A stretch of DNA of 64,000 nt from Planctomycetota bacterium. GTDB lineage: Bacteria; Planctomycetota; Planctomycetia; Pirellulales; Lacipirellulaceae. The notes under the pieces were generated by a model. It searched no databases. It was not told the origin of the DNA and saw nothing but the letters and a program-made list of their open reading frames with translations. The stretch is from NCBI GenBank assembly GCA_029259945.1, contig JAJDEF010000012.1:62001-126000 (forward strand), read 5' to 3'. Made by a program: the position numbers and the translations under genes. Below, in pieces: positions 15,877-24,436 of this stretch. The stretch's first letter is position 1; the number at the start of each line of letters is the position of its first letter.

Positions 15877-16980
15877 TCAGGGCACGAGTCGGGCGATCTT
15901 TCGGCCGGTCGTGCTCAACGGCACATCGACCAGCGCGTTCGTGGCACACCAGCGCACAGGCTTCGCCTTGGTCGACTTCACTCGCCCCGACGCCCAACGG
16001 GCGTCGTAACAATCAAGCGTGATTCGATACTTGGTCACGCCATGTTTGATGGTGGTCAACAGCGCAGCCGGTTCGATTTCTACGCCGGTCTGCTGATGGA
16101 CTTTTTCGATCAATTCGTCACGCACAAACAGGGGCCCTTCGCCTTGCAACTCGAATCGCGGGAAATCCCACAGCCCTGCCCACCGTTCGCCTTCGGCACA
16201 CTGTCGCAACAGCACCTGCCCTCGCTTACGCACAACCACCGCTGCTTCAACAACATCAATCAACTTCATCTTTCGCGAAGCGAAGGGAATCGAATCTTGC
16301 AGCCCCGCTTCTTTAGCTAAGCAAACCGTAGCGGCAGGGCACTCCTCGCAGTTCGGATCGTTCGGCTTACAAACCAACGACCCCAACTCCATCAGCGCTT
16401 GATTAAATTGCGAGATGTCTTTGCGAGGCAACACTTCTTCGGCCGTCTGCCAAAGTAGCTTTTGTCCCACTGATTTTGTCGGATCTTCGCGATAAGCCAC
16501 CAGCCGCGAAAACAGCCGGATGGTGTTGGCTTCTAAAATCGGAACCCGCGAGTCAAAAGCGATCGAAGCAATGGCCCCAGCCGTATAACGCCCGATGCCC
16601 GGCAAGGTTTGCAACGCGGGAACATCACGGGGGAACCGCCCGCTGTGAATTTCAACAATTTGTTGAGCGGCTGCGTGCAATTGCCGCGCCCGACGGTAAT
16701 ATCCCAGCCCTTCCCAAAGCCGAAGTACCTCTTGCTCATCCGCAGCCGCCAACTTTTTAACGGTCGGAAACGCCTTCATAAACCGCTTGAAGTAGGCTTT
16801 GACCGTTTCCACCTGCGTCTGCTGGAGCATCACCTCGCTTACCCAGACACGATACGGATCGCTCGATTTCCGCCAAGGCAAATTCCGCTGGTGCTTGGCA
16901 TACCAAGCTAACAGCCGCCGCCGAAAAGTCCGTTTCCAATTCGTATCTAAAGCCATTTCTGACAAGGAATCTGTTGTCAT
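15877..16980 (-). CDS. mutY: A/G-specific adenine DNA glycosylase
   Basis: MutY removes adenine mispaired with 8-oxoguanine. The 367-aa protein has the conserved catalytic Glu (E49 in SEVMLQQTQV), the HhH motif LQTLPGIGRYTAGAIASIAF, and a 4Fe-4S loop C-x6-C-x2-C-x5-C (CKPNDPNCEECPAATVC). It also has a NUDIX-like C-terminal 8-oxoG recognition domain. The motif that normally reads ILDGN, with the catalytic Asp (E. coli D138), reads ILEANT here, so Glu150 replaces Asp. The rest is intact. It lies downstream of pntB in the same direction, separated by 219 bp. Confidence 0.93.
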   Translation of the reverse strand: MTTDSLSEMALDTNWKRTFRRRLLAWYAKHQRNLPWRKSSDPYRVWVSEVMLQQTQVETVKAYFKRFMKAFPTVKKLAAADEQEVLRLWEGLGYYRRARQLHAAAQQIVEIHSGRFPRDVPALQTLPGIGRYTAGAIASIAFDSRVPILEANTIRLFSRLVAYREDPTKSVGQKLLWQTAEEVLPRKDISQFNQALMELGSLVCKPNDPNCEECPAATVCLAKEAGLQDSIPFASRKMKLIDVVEAAVVVRKRGQVLLRQCAEGERWAGLWDFPRFELQGEGPLFVRDELIEKVHQQTGVEIEPAALLTTIKHGVTKYRITLDCYDARWASGRVKSTKAKPVRWCATNALVDVPLSTTGRKIARLVP

Positions 16981-17199
16981 GGTTTCAGTTAAATTCTCTC
17001 GCAGAGACGCAAAGGCGCAGAGAAAATGGCTCTTTAGGAAAGTTGAAGGTCAAAGGAATGGTCGCCAGAAACAATATCCTTTACAGGAGAAAAAATAGTA
17101 GCTTTCTCAACAAAAAAGGCCCCTCAACTGTGAGTAGTTTTTTACTCCAGAGAACATAACACGCACTCTGTTGTCTCTGCGCCTCTGCGAGACACTTTT
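16981..17199. repeat. Intergenic inverted repeat of the CGCAGAG...GCGCAGAG type
   Basis: CTCTCGCAGAGACGCAAAGGCGCAGAGA begins at about 16996. Its near reverse complement lies at about 17172-17193, where the shared core is TCTGCGCCTCTGCGAGA. The left arm carries 9 extra bases (GACGCAAAG), itself a repeat-like unit. This purine-biased repeat type is common between genes in several bacterial groups. The 150 bp between the arms hold no convincing gene. Confidence 0.6.
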
Positions 17200-18696
17200 T
17201 TAATTTTCCTTAAGCGCCGCCACCAGATCGACGAGCACCTGTTTTCCATCGCCAAACAACATGAGGCAGTTATCGGCGGCGAACAGCGGGTTGGGGATGC
17301 CTGCAAAACCTGGGCTTAAGCTCCGCTTGATGACCACCACGGTTTGCGCTTCGCTCACATTCAAAATCGGCATTCCTGCGATGGGGCTCGACGGGTCGGT
17401 ATCGGCTACCGGGTTCACCACGTCGTTGGCTCCAATGACAATCGCCACGTCGCATTGTGCGAACGTCGGGTTAATGACGTCCATCTCTTTTAGTTGATCG
17501 TAAGGAACATCGGCCTCGGCCAACAAAACATTCATGTGCCCCGGCATACGCCCTGCGACCGGATGAATGCCATATTCGACGGTCACCCCATTCGCTTCTA
17601 GTAAATTCGCCAGCTCTCGCACCGCATGCTGCGCCTGCGCCACAGCCAGCCCGTAACCCGGCACGATCACCACGCGTTGCACTCCGTCGAGCATCATAGC
17701 GACTTCGTCTGCCGAGGTGCTCTTTACCTTGCCGGCATAAACCTCGTCGGCGTCGGCAATCACGCCCCCTGCTTCCATCTTGCCAAACAGCACGTTGGCG
17801 ATCGAACGGTTCATTGCTTTGCACATGATGTTGGTCAAAATCAACCCCGACGCACCGACTAATGAACCGGCAATGATCAGCACATTGTTGTTAATCACAA
17901 ACCCTGCCGCCGCAGCCGCCAGACCCGAATAGCTGTTTAATAGCGCGATCACCACCGGCATGTCCGCACCGCCTATCGGTGTGACTAAAAAGACGCCAAG
18001 CGCCAAAGACAACAGCACCAAGGGGAAAAACTCCCAGCCGCTGCCATCGGTCATTTCAAACGCCAGATAGACACTTAAAACCACTAACCCGGCATTGGCG
18101 ATCTGCTGCCCGCCAAAGTTCCAAGGCTTTTTGAATTGCGGTAGCTCCTGCAATTTGCCGGCGGCGATCAGCGAGCCAGAAAAAGTCACCGACCCAATGA
18201 GCCCCGTCAATCCGGCCGCCAACCCAGCGGCCCCGTGGTTCGAAGTTCTCAGTACCTCGGCCGCTGCAACTAACACCGAGGCGATGCCGCCAAAACCGTT
18301 AAACAGCGCCACCAACTGAGGCATCTGTGTCATCTGCACCACGCGGGACAGCCAAACCCCGCCAGCACCCCCAACAATCATGCCGAGAATAGCCACAGGC
18401 CAACTCACGACCTGCCCACTGACCAACACCACAAACACCGCCAATAACATGCCAATGGCGCCCAGCTGATTACCTCGCACTGCCGTGCGTGGGTGGGTCA
18501 TACCCTTGATACCAAGAATAAAAAGTACGGCGGCTACCAAGTAACCCAGATTGGCCTTGGCCGTTGAGCCGGTGATTTCGGTAAGCTGACCGGCCGTCTG
18601 CTCGACGACCTCGCTCAGCCCGTCTGCCGAAACCAGCTCAGGGCCCGCTTGGGCCAACAATAAAAAGTCGATTACGTTGTCAAACACTCCGTTCAA
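17200..18696 (-). CDS. pntB: NAD(P) transhydrogenase subunit beta
   Basis: A membrane subunit that transfers hydride to NADP and couples it to proton movement. The 498-aa protein has an N-terminal half with about nine hydrophobic segments (LGYLVAAVLFILGIKGM, GAIGMLLAVFVVLVSGQVV and so on). The C-terminal dIII NADP-binding domain has VVIVPGYGLAVAQAQH, HPVAGRMPGHMNVLLAEADVPY and VIGANDVVNPVA. The TTG start overlaps the pntAb stop by four bases, so the two are translationally coupled. It is the last gene of pntAA-pntAb-pntB. Confidence 0.96.
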   Translation of the reverse strand: MNGVFDNVIDFLLLAQAGPELVSADGLSEVVEQTAGQLTEITGSTAKANLGYLVAAVLFILGIKGMTHPRTAVRGNQLGAIGMLLAVFVVLVSGQVVSWPVAILGMIVGGAGGVWLSRVVQMTQMPQLVALFNGFGGIASVLVAAAEVLRTSNHGAAGLAAGLTGLIGSVTFSGSLIAAGKLQELPQFKKPWNFGGQQIANAGLVVLSVYLAFEMTDGSGWEFFPLVLLSLALGVFLVTPIGGADMPVVIALLNSYSGLAAAAAGFVINNNVLIIAGSLVGASGLILTNIMCKAMNRSIANVLFGKMEAGGVIADADEVYAGKVKSTSADEVAMMLDGVQRVVIVPGYGLAVAQAQHAVRELANLLEANGVTVEYGIHPVAGRMPGHMNVLLAEADVPYDQLKEMDVINPTFAQCDVAIVIGANDVVNPVADTDPSSPIAGMPILNVSEAQTVVVIKRSLSPGFAGIPNPLFAADNCLMLFGDGKQVLVDLVAALKEN

Positions 18697-18962
18697 CCCT
18701 TCTTCTTAAACATTGCCAACATGCGATGGGTCACTAAGAACCCGCCCACCACATTCAACGTGGCAAAGATAATCGCTAGAAAACCAAACAGTCCGCCCCA
18801 AAATCCACCGCCACACAGCAGCGCCCCGACCAACGTAATCCCGCTAATCGCGTTCGACCCACTCATCAACGGGGTGTGCAACGTCGGCGGCACCTTGGTG
18901 ATGATCTCAAAGCCGATGAACACGGCGAGTACAAAAATCGTGAGAGCAGTGATGATATCCAT
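18693..18962 (-). CDS. pntAb: NAD(P) transhydrogenase subunit alpha part 2
   Basis: This 89-aa membrane protein has three hydrophobic helices: IITALTIFVLAVFIGFEII, SNAISGITLVGALLCGG and LFGFLAIIFATLNVVGGF. It matches the C-terminal membrane part of PntA found as a separate gene in organisms with a three-subunit enzyme. VPPTLHTPLMSGSNAISGI is characteristic. It lies 54 bp downstream of pntAA and overlaps pntB by four bases. Confidence 0.95.
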   Translation of the reverse strand: MDIITALTIFVLAVFIGFEIITKVPPTLHTPLMSGSNAISGITLVGALLCGGGFWGGLFGFLAIIFATLNVVGGFLVTHRMLAMFKKKG

Positions 18963-19016
18963 GGCAATTACTTAGCTAGTTAAATGCGAAATGAAATTGA
19001 GAAAATAGCCGCGACT

Positions 19017-20228
19017 CTATGAGTCGCCGGAGGCCAAATGATCGATCGGTGGAGTGGTCGCAGGCAACGTCAACGGCCCTAGCTCTAGGATGTCTCGCAA
19101 CCGTTGATTCTGTACTTGCCCATCCTTCGCAGCCAACGTGTCGCGAATAATCTCGTCTTTGAAATCGATATCCAGCTTGCCCTCGTTGGTCAAATGCAGC
19201 AGAAACGTCACCAGATTTTTCGCGACCATCTGGCTGGCATGTTGGGGCACTTCGCTGGGCAAATTCGTAGGGCCGAGAATCGTCACGCCATGTTCCACTA
19301 CGATTTGATCTGCCTGAGTCAGCTCGCAGTTGCCACCTCGCTCGGCTGCCAGATCGACAATCACCGAACCCGACCGCATGCGGCGTACCGCATCGGCGGT
19401 GACCAACAACGGCGAAGGTCGCCCGGGAATTGCCGCCGTGGCGATACAAACATCGCATTCCGCAACAATGTCGGCTAACTGTTCTTGTTGTCGCTTGACT
19501 TGTTCGTCGCTCAACTGTTTGGCATAGCCACCTTTGTCTTCGGAGTCTCCCGTGTCGAGATCCAATTCGACAAACTTGGCCCCTAAGCTTTCGATTTGTT
19601 CCTTCACCACCGCTCGCACATCGTAAGCCTGTACGACCGCTCCCAAACGGCGCGACGACGCAATCGCCTGCAGCCCAGCCACGCCCGCGCCGATCACCAA
19701 CACCTTCGCTGCAACCAATGTGCCTGCGGCCGTCATCAACATCGGAAATAACTTGGGCAGACGGTCTGCCGATTGCAGCACCGCTTTATAGCCAGCAATC
19801 GTCGCCATCGAGGAAAGAATATCCATGCTCTGGGCACGGGTAATTCGCGGGATCATTTCCATCGCGAACAAAGTCGCTTGCTTGTCGGCCAACTCGCGAA
19901 CTGCTTCAGGGCTGCCCAACGGATCGCACATGCCAATCAGCACCTGACCCGGGCGAACCAGATCGAGATCTTCACGACCCGCCTCTAGGTTTGCCCCCAG
20001 GCACCGTACTTGTAAAACGACATCGGCTTGTTCGAATGCGGCATGCCGGTTGCCAACTATCTCTGCTCCCGCTGATTGAAAATCTTCGTCAGAAAAATTC
20101 GCCGCCTCGCCGGCACCCGTTTCGACAAGCACTTGCCAGCCCGCTTTGGTGAGCGGAACAATGGCGGCGGGAACGAGCGAAACTCGTCGCTCACCGGGAA
20201 AGGTCTCTCGTACGACGGCGACTTTCAT
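19017..20228 (-). CDS. pntAA: NAD(P) transhydrogenase subunit alpha part 1
   Basis: The soluble NAD(H)-binding dI subunit, 403 aa. The N-terminus MKVAVVRETFPGERRVSLVP is typical of the alanine dehydrogenase/PntA family. The Rossmann fold AAKVLVIGAGVAGLQAIASSRRLGAVVQAYDVR and VKEQIESLGAKFVELD follow. AGGAT precedes the ATG. With the two downstream genes it makes a proton-translocating transhydrogenase linking NADH and NADPH pools. NADPH demand here could include thiol and redox systems, but that is not shown by the sequence. Confidence 0.96.
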   Translation of the reverse strand: MKVAVVRETFPGERRVSLVPAAIVPLTKAGWQVLVETGAGEAANFSDEDFQSAGAEIVGNRHAAFEQADVVLQVRCLGANLEAGREDLDLVRPGQVLIGMCDPLGSPEAVRELADKQATLFAMEMIPRITRAQSMDILSSMATIAGYKAVLQSADRLPKLFPMLMTAAGTLVAAKVLVIGAGVAGLQAIASSRRLGAVVQAYDVRAVVKEQIESLGAKFVELDLDTGDSEDKGGYAKQLSDEQVKRQQEQLADIVAECDVCIATAAIPGRPSPLLVTADAVRRMRSGSVIVDLAAERGGNCELTQADQIVVEHGVTILGPTNLPSEVPQHASQMVAKNLVTFLLHLTNEGKLDIDFKDEIIRDTLAAKDGQVQNQRLRDILELGPLTLPATTPPIDHLASGDS

Positions 20229-20417
20229 GGCGATCCTGGCAGGTCGGTCGGGGTGTCTGAACGCTTACGGTTGCCGTGGCAGATCCAGCCAAATCGGCTC
20301 GAAAACCACAGCAACAATTACAAAGATTGTGGCAGATTTTCGCCCCGCTCACCATAGGCGATGGAACAATATAGCCCGACCATCCTGGTCGGTAGTGCCC
20401 GATACCCCGAGGCAGTA

Positions 20418-21773
20418 CTACGGCAATTCATAACTATGCTGAGACACCACCACCTGCGGCAAATCGATGCCAAGGCTCATTAACTCATCATCCCCAGCCA
20501 CGGCGATCTGGCCCACCACACCAATCCGACGACCAATCGTAACGGTCGACCGCTGGACGAGAACGGGAATGGCGTCCGACGCTGCTTGGCCGTCCAGCAT
20601 CACAAAGCATAAGGTTCGGTTGCCCACAGGCTGAGCGCTCTCGACATGACCGGCAAAAACGATGCCCTGGTTCAACCGACCAGAGTGACCCCACCACCGA
20701 GAAGCAATCGTCGTCAAATCATCCTTTGTCTCTGCATTAGCCAACACCCGGCCAAACACAACCTTGGCATCTTGCATCTCGGCACTTGGTTGGTGCGAAA
20801 GAAAGAATTGCTCCGCCAATTGGCAAAGTGCCATGTAGGCCTGCCCTTTTCGAGAAATCGATTCTCGCGTACTCAAGTCCCCTTCTGCAAATCGCGGCAA
20901 CGCGTTTCTCGCTGCGATCACCAGTCCGCCCAACTGATCCACCGACAACTCCGATGCCGCAGGCAGGGTGGAAATCGGTTGCTCAGCCGCAGTGGTTTGT
21001 ACCGATTCATCTCGAAGAACCAACGGAGGAAGCGGGGGAACCACTTCTGGCAAGGCGTCGTCGATCGGTTGCGCACTGGCGAGCTGTTCTTGCTCTTCGA
21101 GCATCATCCGCGGTTCTTCAGTCATGGGAGCAGTAGTGGGCAGTAAAGACGCGGGCAGATAGTTCGCCAACCCCACGAAGTCCGCACTTGGCCCACGCAT
21201 CCACAACAGGGCAAAAAGTCCGAGGAAGGTTCCCAGTAGGCCTGGCCCTGCGATCACCGCCGCCATCTTGACCCAGGGACGCCGTGGCGATCGGCGCTGC
21301 GAAGCAACTTGCAGCGCCACGCTAAGTTCCTCGTGATTGGTAGGCGAAACCAGATCAGGCGCAAATGTCTCGGCCTGCGCTGGCGGATCGAGGTGAAATT
21401 CAAACTCAGGCTGTTCGATCGGCTGAGATTCTACCTCAGCACTCGCCTCAGACTCGATGGAGTCTGTTTCGATCGCCCGCTTCAATCGTGCTTCCCAGCT
21501 TGGTAGCGAACTGATGTCGGTAACTTCACCGGCGGTCTCTGGAGTCAACTCGCCTGGCGTCACGAAAGTTTCAGCCGCTGCAGTCTCCACCACAGGCACT
21601 TCGGGCGATTCCACCTGGCAAACAATCCGCGCTGCCGGCAAATCTTGCTGCCGAGCGTTCGCTAATAAAAAAGTCGCGCCGCATAGGGGGCATTCGGCAG
21701 GATCGTCCGAAGAAGCGGTTTCTGGAACCGCCAACTGTCTTGCACATTGTGGGCACGTGGCGATCGATACCAT
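20418..21773 (-). CDS. Zinc-ribbon membrane-anchored hypothetical protein
   Basis: About 451 aa from the second in-frame ATG (21773), which is better spaced from AAGGAC than the track start at 21779. The N-terminal zinc ribbon has two CxxC pairs (CPQC and CPLC, about residues 9-33). An acidic disordered region follows (about 40-165), then one membrane helix (AAVIAGPGLLGTFLGLFALLWM, about 175-195). A Pro/Glu-rich stretch and a C-terminal domain with LVIAARNALPRFAEGDLSTR and VVGQIAVAGDDEL complete it. This zinc-ribbon/linker/TM layout is common in planctomycetes, and the function is unknown. Confidence 0.8.
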   Translation of the reverse strand: MVSIATCPQCARQLAVPETASSDDPAECPLCGATFLLANARQQDLPAARIVCQVESPEVPVVETAAAETFVTPGELTPETAGEVTDISSLPSWEARLKRAIETDSIESEASAEVESQPIEQPEFEFHLDPPAQAETFAPDLVSPTNHEELSVALQVASQRRSPRRPWVKMAAVIAGPGLLGTFLGLFALLWMRGPSADFVGLANYLPASLLPTTAPMTEEPRMMLEEQEQLASAQPIDDALPEVVPPLPPLVLRDESVQTTAAEQPISTLPAASELSVDQLGGLVIAARNALPRFAEGDLSTRESISRKGQAYMALCQLAEQFFLSHQPSAEMQDAKVVFGRVLANAETKDDLTTIASRWWGHSGRLNQGIVFAGHVESAQPVGNRTLCFVMLDGQAASDAIPVLVQRSTVTIGRRIGVVGQIAVAGDDELMSLGIDLPQVVVSQHSYELP

Positions 21774-21914
21774 GGCCATGTCCTTATGTAGACTTCAGAA
21801 AAAATCCTCGAGCTTTACTCACCCCCCGACAAGTGCTCACTGGACGTCCAGTGTAACACGAGAGCCCAAACTTGTGGGGACGCAAATACCCGGGTTATGA
21901 GCCAGAACAGTCCG

Positions 21915-23429
21915 CTACAGGCCATAAACTTTACCAAATTTTTCCTGCAACTGTTCCATCAACGGCTCGTGAGATAGCGGCGCGCCGCTGATGCGCTCGA
22001 CCAACTGCGCCGGCGAATAGCGACGACCATGCTGATGGATTTTTGTTCGCAACCATTCTCGCAACTCACCAAACTTGCCCTGTCGGAAGCTGGCGTCAAA
22101 ATCGCCCAAATCTTTCTGGGCTTGTGCAAAGAATTGGGCCGCGTATAAGTTGCCCATCGCGTAGGTCGGAAAATAACCAAACAAACCGGCACTCCAATGC
22201 ACGTCCTGCAACACACCATCGGCATCGCTTGGCGGCACGATGCCCAGATAGTGTTCGTATTTTTCGTTCCAAGCGGCGGGCAAGTCGGCAACCTGCAGAT
22301 CATCTTCGATCATCGCTTTCTCTAGCTCAAAACGAATGAGAATATGCAGATTATAGGTCACCTCGTCCGCCTCAACACGTATCAACGAGGGCTGCACTTC
22401 GTTAATCGCATCATAGAAAGTCGAGAGTTCAACACCGTTCAAAGCCGCAGGGAAGGCCTTTTGTGCTAACGGGAAAAAATATTCCCAGAACGAACGACTT
22501 CGGCCTACTTGATTCTCCCACATCCGCGATTGTGATTCGTGAATCGCCATCGAAACAAATTCTGCCAGCGGAATTCCAAACTGGTCGTCTGGCAACCCCT
22601 GCTCGTAGATGCCATGCCCCGCTTCGTGCAAAATGCTAAATAAGCCGTCGTTGAACGATCGGGGGTCGTAACGCGTGGTCAACCGAACATCGCGCGGGCC
22701 GAGCGTCACGCAGAAGGGATGATGGGTGACATCGAGTCGACCAGCATCAAAATCAAAACCGATTTCTGCCGCGGCCTGTTTGCCAAATGTTTCTTGGGCG
22801 ACAACCGGATACTCGCGGGCCAACACGCTGGCGTCGGGCCGGGTTGAGCTGTCGGAAATCGCTTGCACTAACGGCACCAGCGCGTCGCGGAGCCCCATGA
22901 GCACTCGTCCCACATTCGCTGCCGTCTCGCCCGGCTCATATTGGTCGAGCAACGCATCGTAGGGCGTCGTTTCGTAACCTAGGGCGGCTGCCTCTTGCCG
23001 TTTTAGATCGACCGTCTTTTCTAACAGCGGTCGAAACTTAGCAAAATCGTCGGCTTCGCGTGCCTCGGCCCACGCTTGTTGCCCTCGGACGGCGGTTCGC
23101 GTTAGCTCTTCGACCAACGATTGCGGCAGTCGCACTTTTTTGTCGTAGTCTCGCCGTAGTAGGCGAATCACCGCGGCGGTTTGGCTATCGGGTTTGGCTG
23201 CCAAGGAGCTCTCCGCCAGTTCATCCAGCCACCCGCCGATTTTGGCATCGGTCTGCTTTTGATGCGTCAGGCCCGACAAATAGGCGGCTTGGTCTGCCCG
23301 ATAGGCCCCGCCGGTGCTCGGCATTTTCGTGCGCTCATCCCATTCTAGCAATTGCTGAATCGAGTCGATCAAAGCCGCCTCCTTGGCTTGATCGCATAGC
23401 AGTTGATACGTTTCGTCATGACTGGCCAT
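21915..23429 (-). CDS. M32-family metallocarboxypeptidase (Taq type)
   Basis: A 504-aa zinc carboxypeptidase releasing C-terminal residues, cytoplasmic. ATG 23429 is chosen because AAGGAG lies 8-10 nt upstream and the extra 48 residues of the track form look untranslated. The zinc motif HEAGHGIYEQGLP (HExxH) is present, with HESQSRMWEN about 30 residues later supplying the third ligand. DVRLTTRYDPRSFNDGLFS and LGIVPPSDADGVLQDVHW are family motifs. It is divergent from the bshB1-like gene with 124 bp between the starts. Confidence 0.95.
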   Translation of the reverse strand: MASHDETYQLLCDQAKEAALIDSIQQLLEWDERTKMPSTGGAYRADQAAYLSGLTHQKQTDAKIGGWLDELAESSLAAKPDSQTAAVIRLLRRDYDKKVRLPQSLVEELTRTAVRGQQAWAEAREADDFAKFRPLLEKTVDLKRQEAAALGYETTPYDALLDQYEPGETAANVGRVLMGLRDALVPLVQAISDSSTRPDASVLAREYPVVAQETFGKQAAAEIGFDFDAGRLDVTHHPFCVTLGPRDVRLTTRYDPRSFNDGLFSILHEAGHGIYEQGLPDDQFGIPLAEFVSMAIHESQSRMWENQVGRSRSFWEYFFPLAQKAFPAALNGVELSTFYDAINEVQPSLIRVEADEVTYNLHILIRFELEKAMIEDDLQVADLPAAWNEKYEHYLGIVPPSDADGVLQDVHWSAGLFGYFPTYAMGNLYAAQFFAQAQKDLGDFDASFRQGKFGELREWLRTKIHQHGRRYSPAQLVERISGAPLSHEPLMEQLQEKFGKVYGL

Positions 23430-23553
23430 CGAGATTCCACTCCTTTGATTGCAAGCACCGCCATCGGTTATGATGACTGAAAGGTAAATTGGAACCAATC
23501 GCCCCGACGGCGAACAGTGCCTTTTGTGCAGACAAATAATTCGAGGCCCCACC

Positions 23554-24243
23554 ATGCTCGACATTCTCGTCATCGCCCCTCATCCCGACGACGCCGAACT
23601 TGGTATGGGCGGAGCCATTCTCAAGTTCAAAAGCGAAGGCCTGCGGGTGGGTGTGCTGGATCTTACCAACGGCGAACCCACCCCCCACGGCTCGCTAGAA
23701 ATCCGCGCTCAAGAAACGGCCGCCGCCACAAAAATTCTTGACCTCGACTGGCGGGACAACCTCGGCCTGCCGAACCGCAGCCTGGAACCTACCCTCGAAG
23801 CACGCGCCCAACTTGCAGGCGTTATTCGTTTGCAACGTCCCCGTTGGCTCTTCGCCCCCTACTGGACCGACGCCCACCCCGACCACGTCGCCGCGACCCA
23901 GTTGGTCGAAGCCGCCCGCTTTTGGGCGAAGCTTTCGAAAACCGACATGCCCGGCGAGCCGCACCACCCCGAGCGAATTTACAATTACTACTGCGTCCAT
24001 CTCAAGCTCGTGCCGCAGCCGGCGTTTGTGCTCGACATCAGCGAGCACTGGCAACAAAAGCGAGCCGCCATCGAGTGCTATCAAAGCCAGTTCATCACCG
24101 GTCGACCCACCGAGCCACCCACCTTCGTCGATTCCCTCCGCGACGAGGCCGCCTACTGGGGAAAAACAATCGGCACCAAATATGCCGAACCCTTCACCTC
24201 CCGCGAACCGTTAGGGCTAACGACCCTGGCAGGCCTGATTTAG
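23554..24243 (+). CDS. bshB1: BshB1-type N-acetylglucosaminyl-malate deacetylase (bacillithiol pathway)
   Basis: A 229-aa zinc deacetylase of the LmbE/PIG-L family. From ATG 23554 it starts LDILVIAPHPDDAELGMGG, which contains the zinc motif AHPDD variant PHPDD. WTDAHPDHVAATQLVEAARF supplies the second zinc-site region, and YQSQFITGRP matches BshB1. Enzymes of this subgroup deacetylate GlcNAc-malate in bacillithiol synthesis. No bshA or bshC is in the window, so the pathway assignment rests on family similarity alone. Confidence 0.85.
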   Translation: MLDILVIAPHPDDAELGMGGAILKFKSEGLRVGVLDLTNGEPTPHGSLEIRAQETAAATKILDLDWRDNLGLPNRSLEPTLEARAQLAGVIRLQRPRWLFAPYWTDAHPDHVAATQLVEAARFWAKLSKTDMPGEPHHPERIYNYYCVHLKLVPQPAFVLDISEHWQQKRAAIECYQSQFITGRPTEPPTFVDSLRDEAAYWGKTIGTKYAEPFTSREPLGLTTLAGLI

Positions 24244-24436
24244 AAATGCTTAGCTTCGATTTTTTTACCAAGGGTTTCTCAGGCCAAAATGTCCTGGCCA
24301 TGGAAAGTGCTAGCAGCAGATTTGGCCTGGGCTGGATTTGGGCGGTTTGATAAAAGCGGGCTGCTTTTCTGCGAATTTCTTTTACTAGCTTCATTTCTCC
24401 CGGGCTATTCAGCCGAGCGGGCGAGGATTTTCTACT

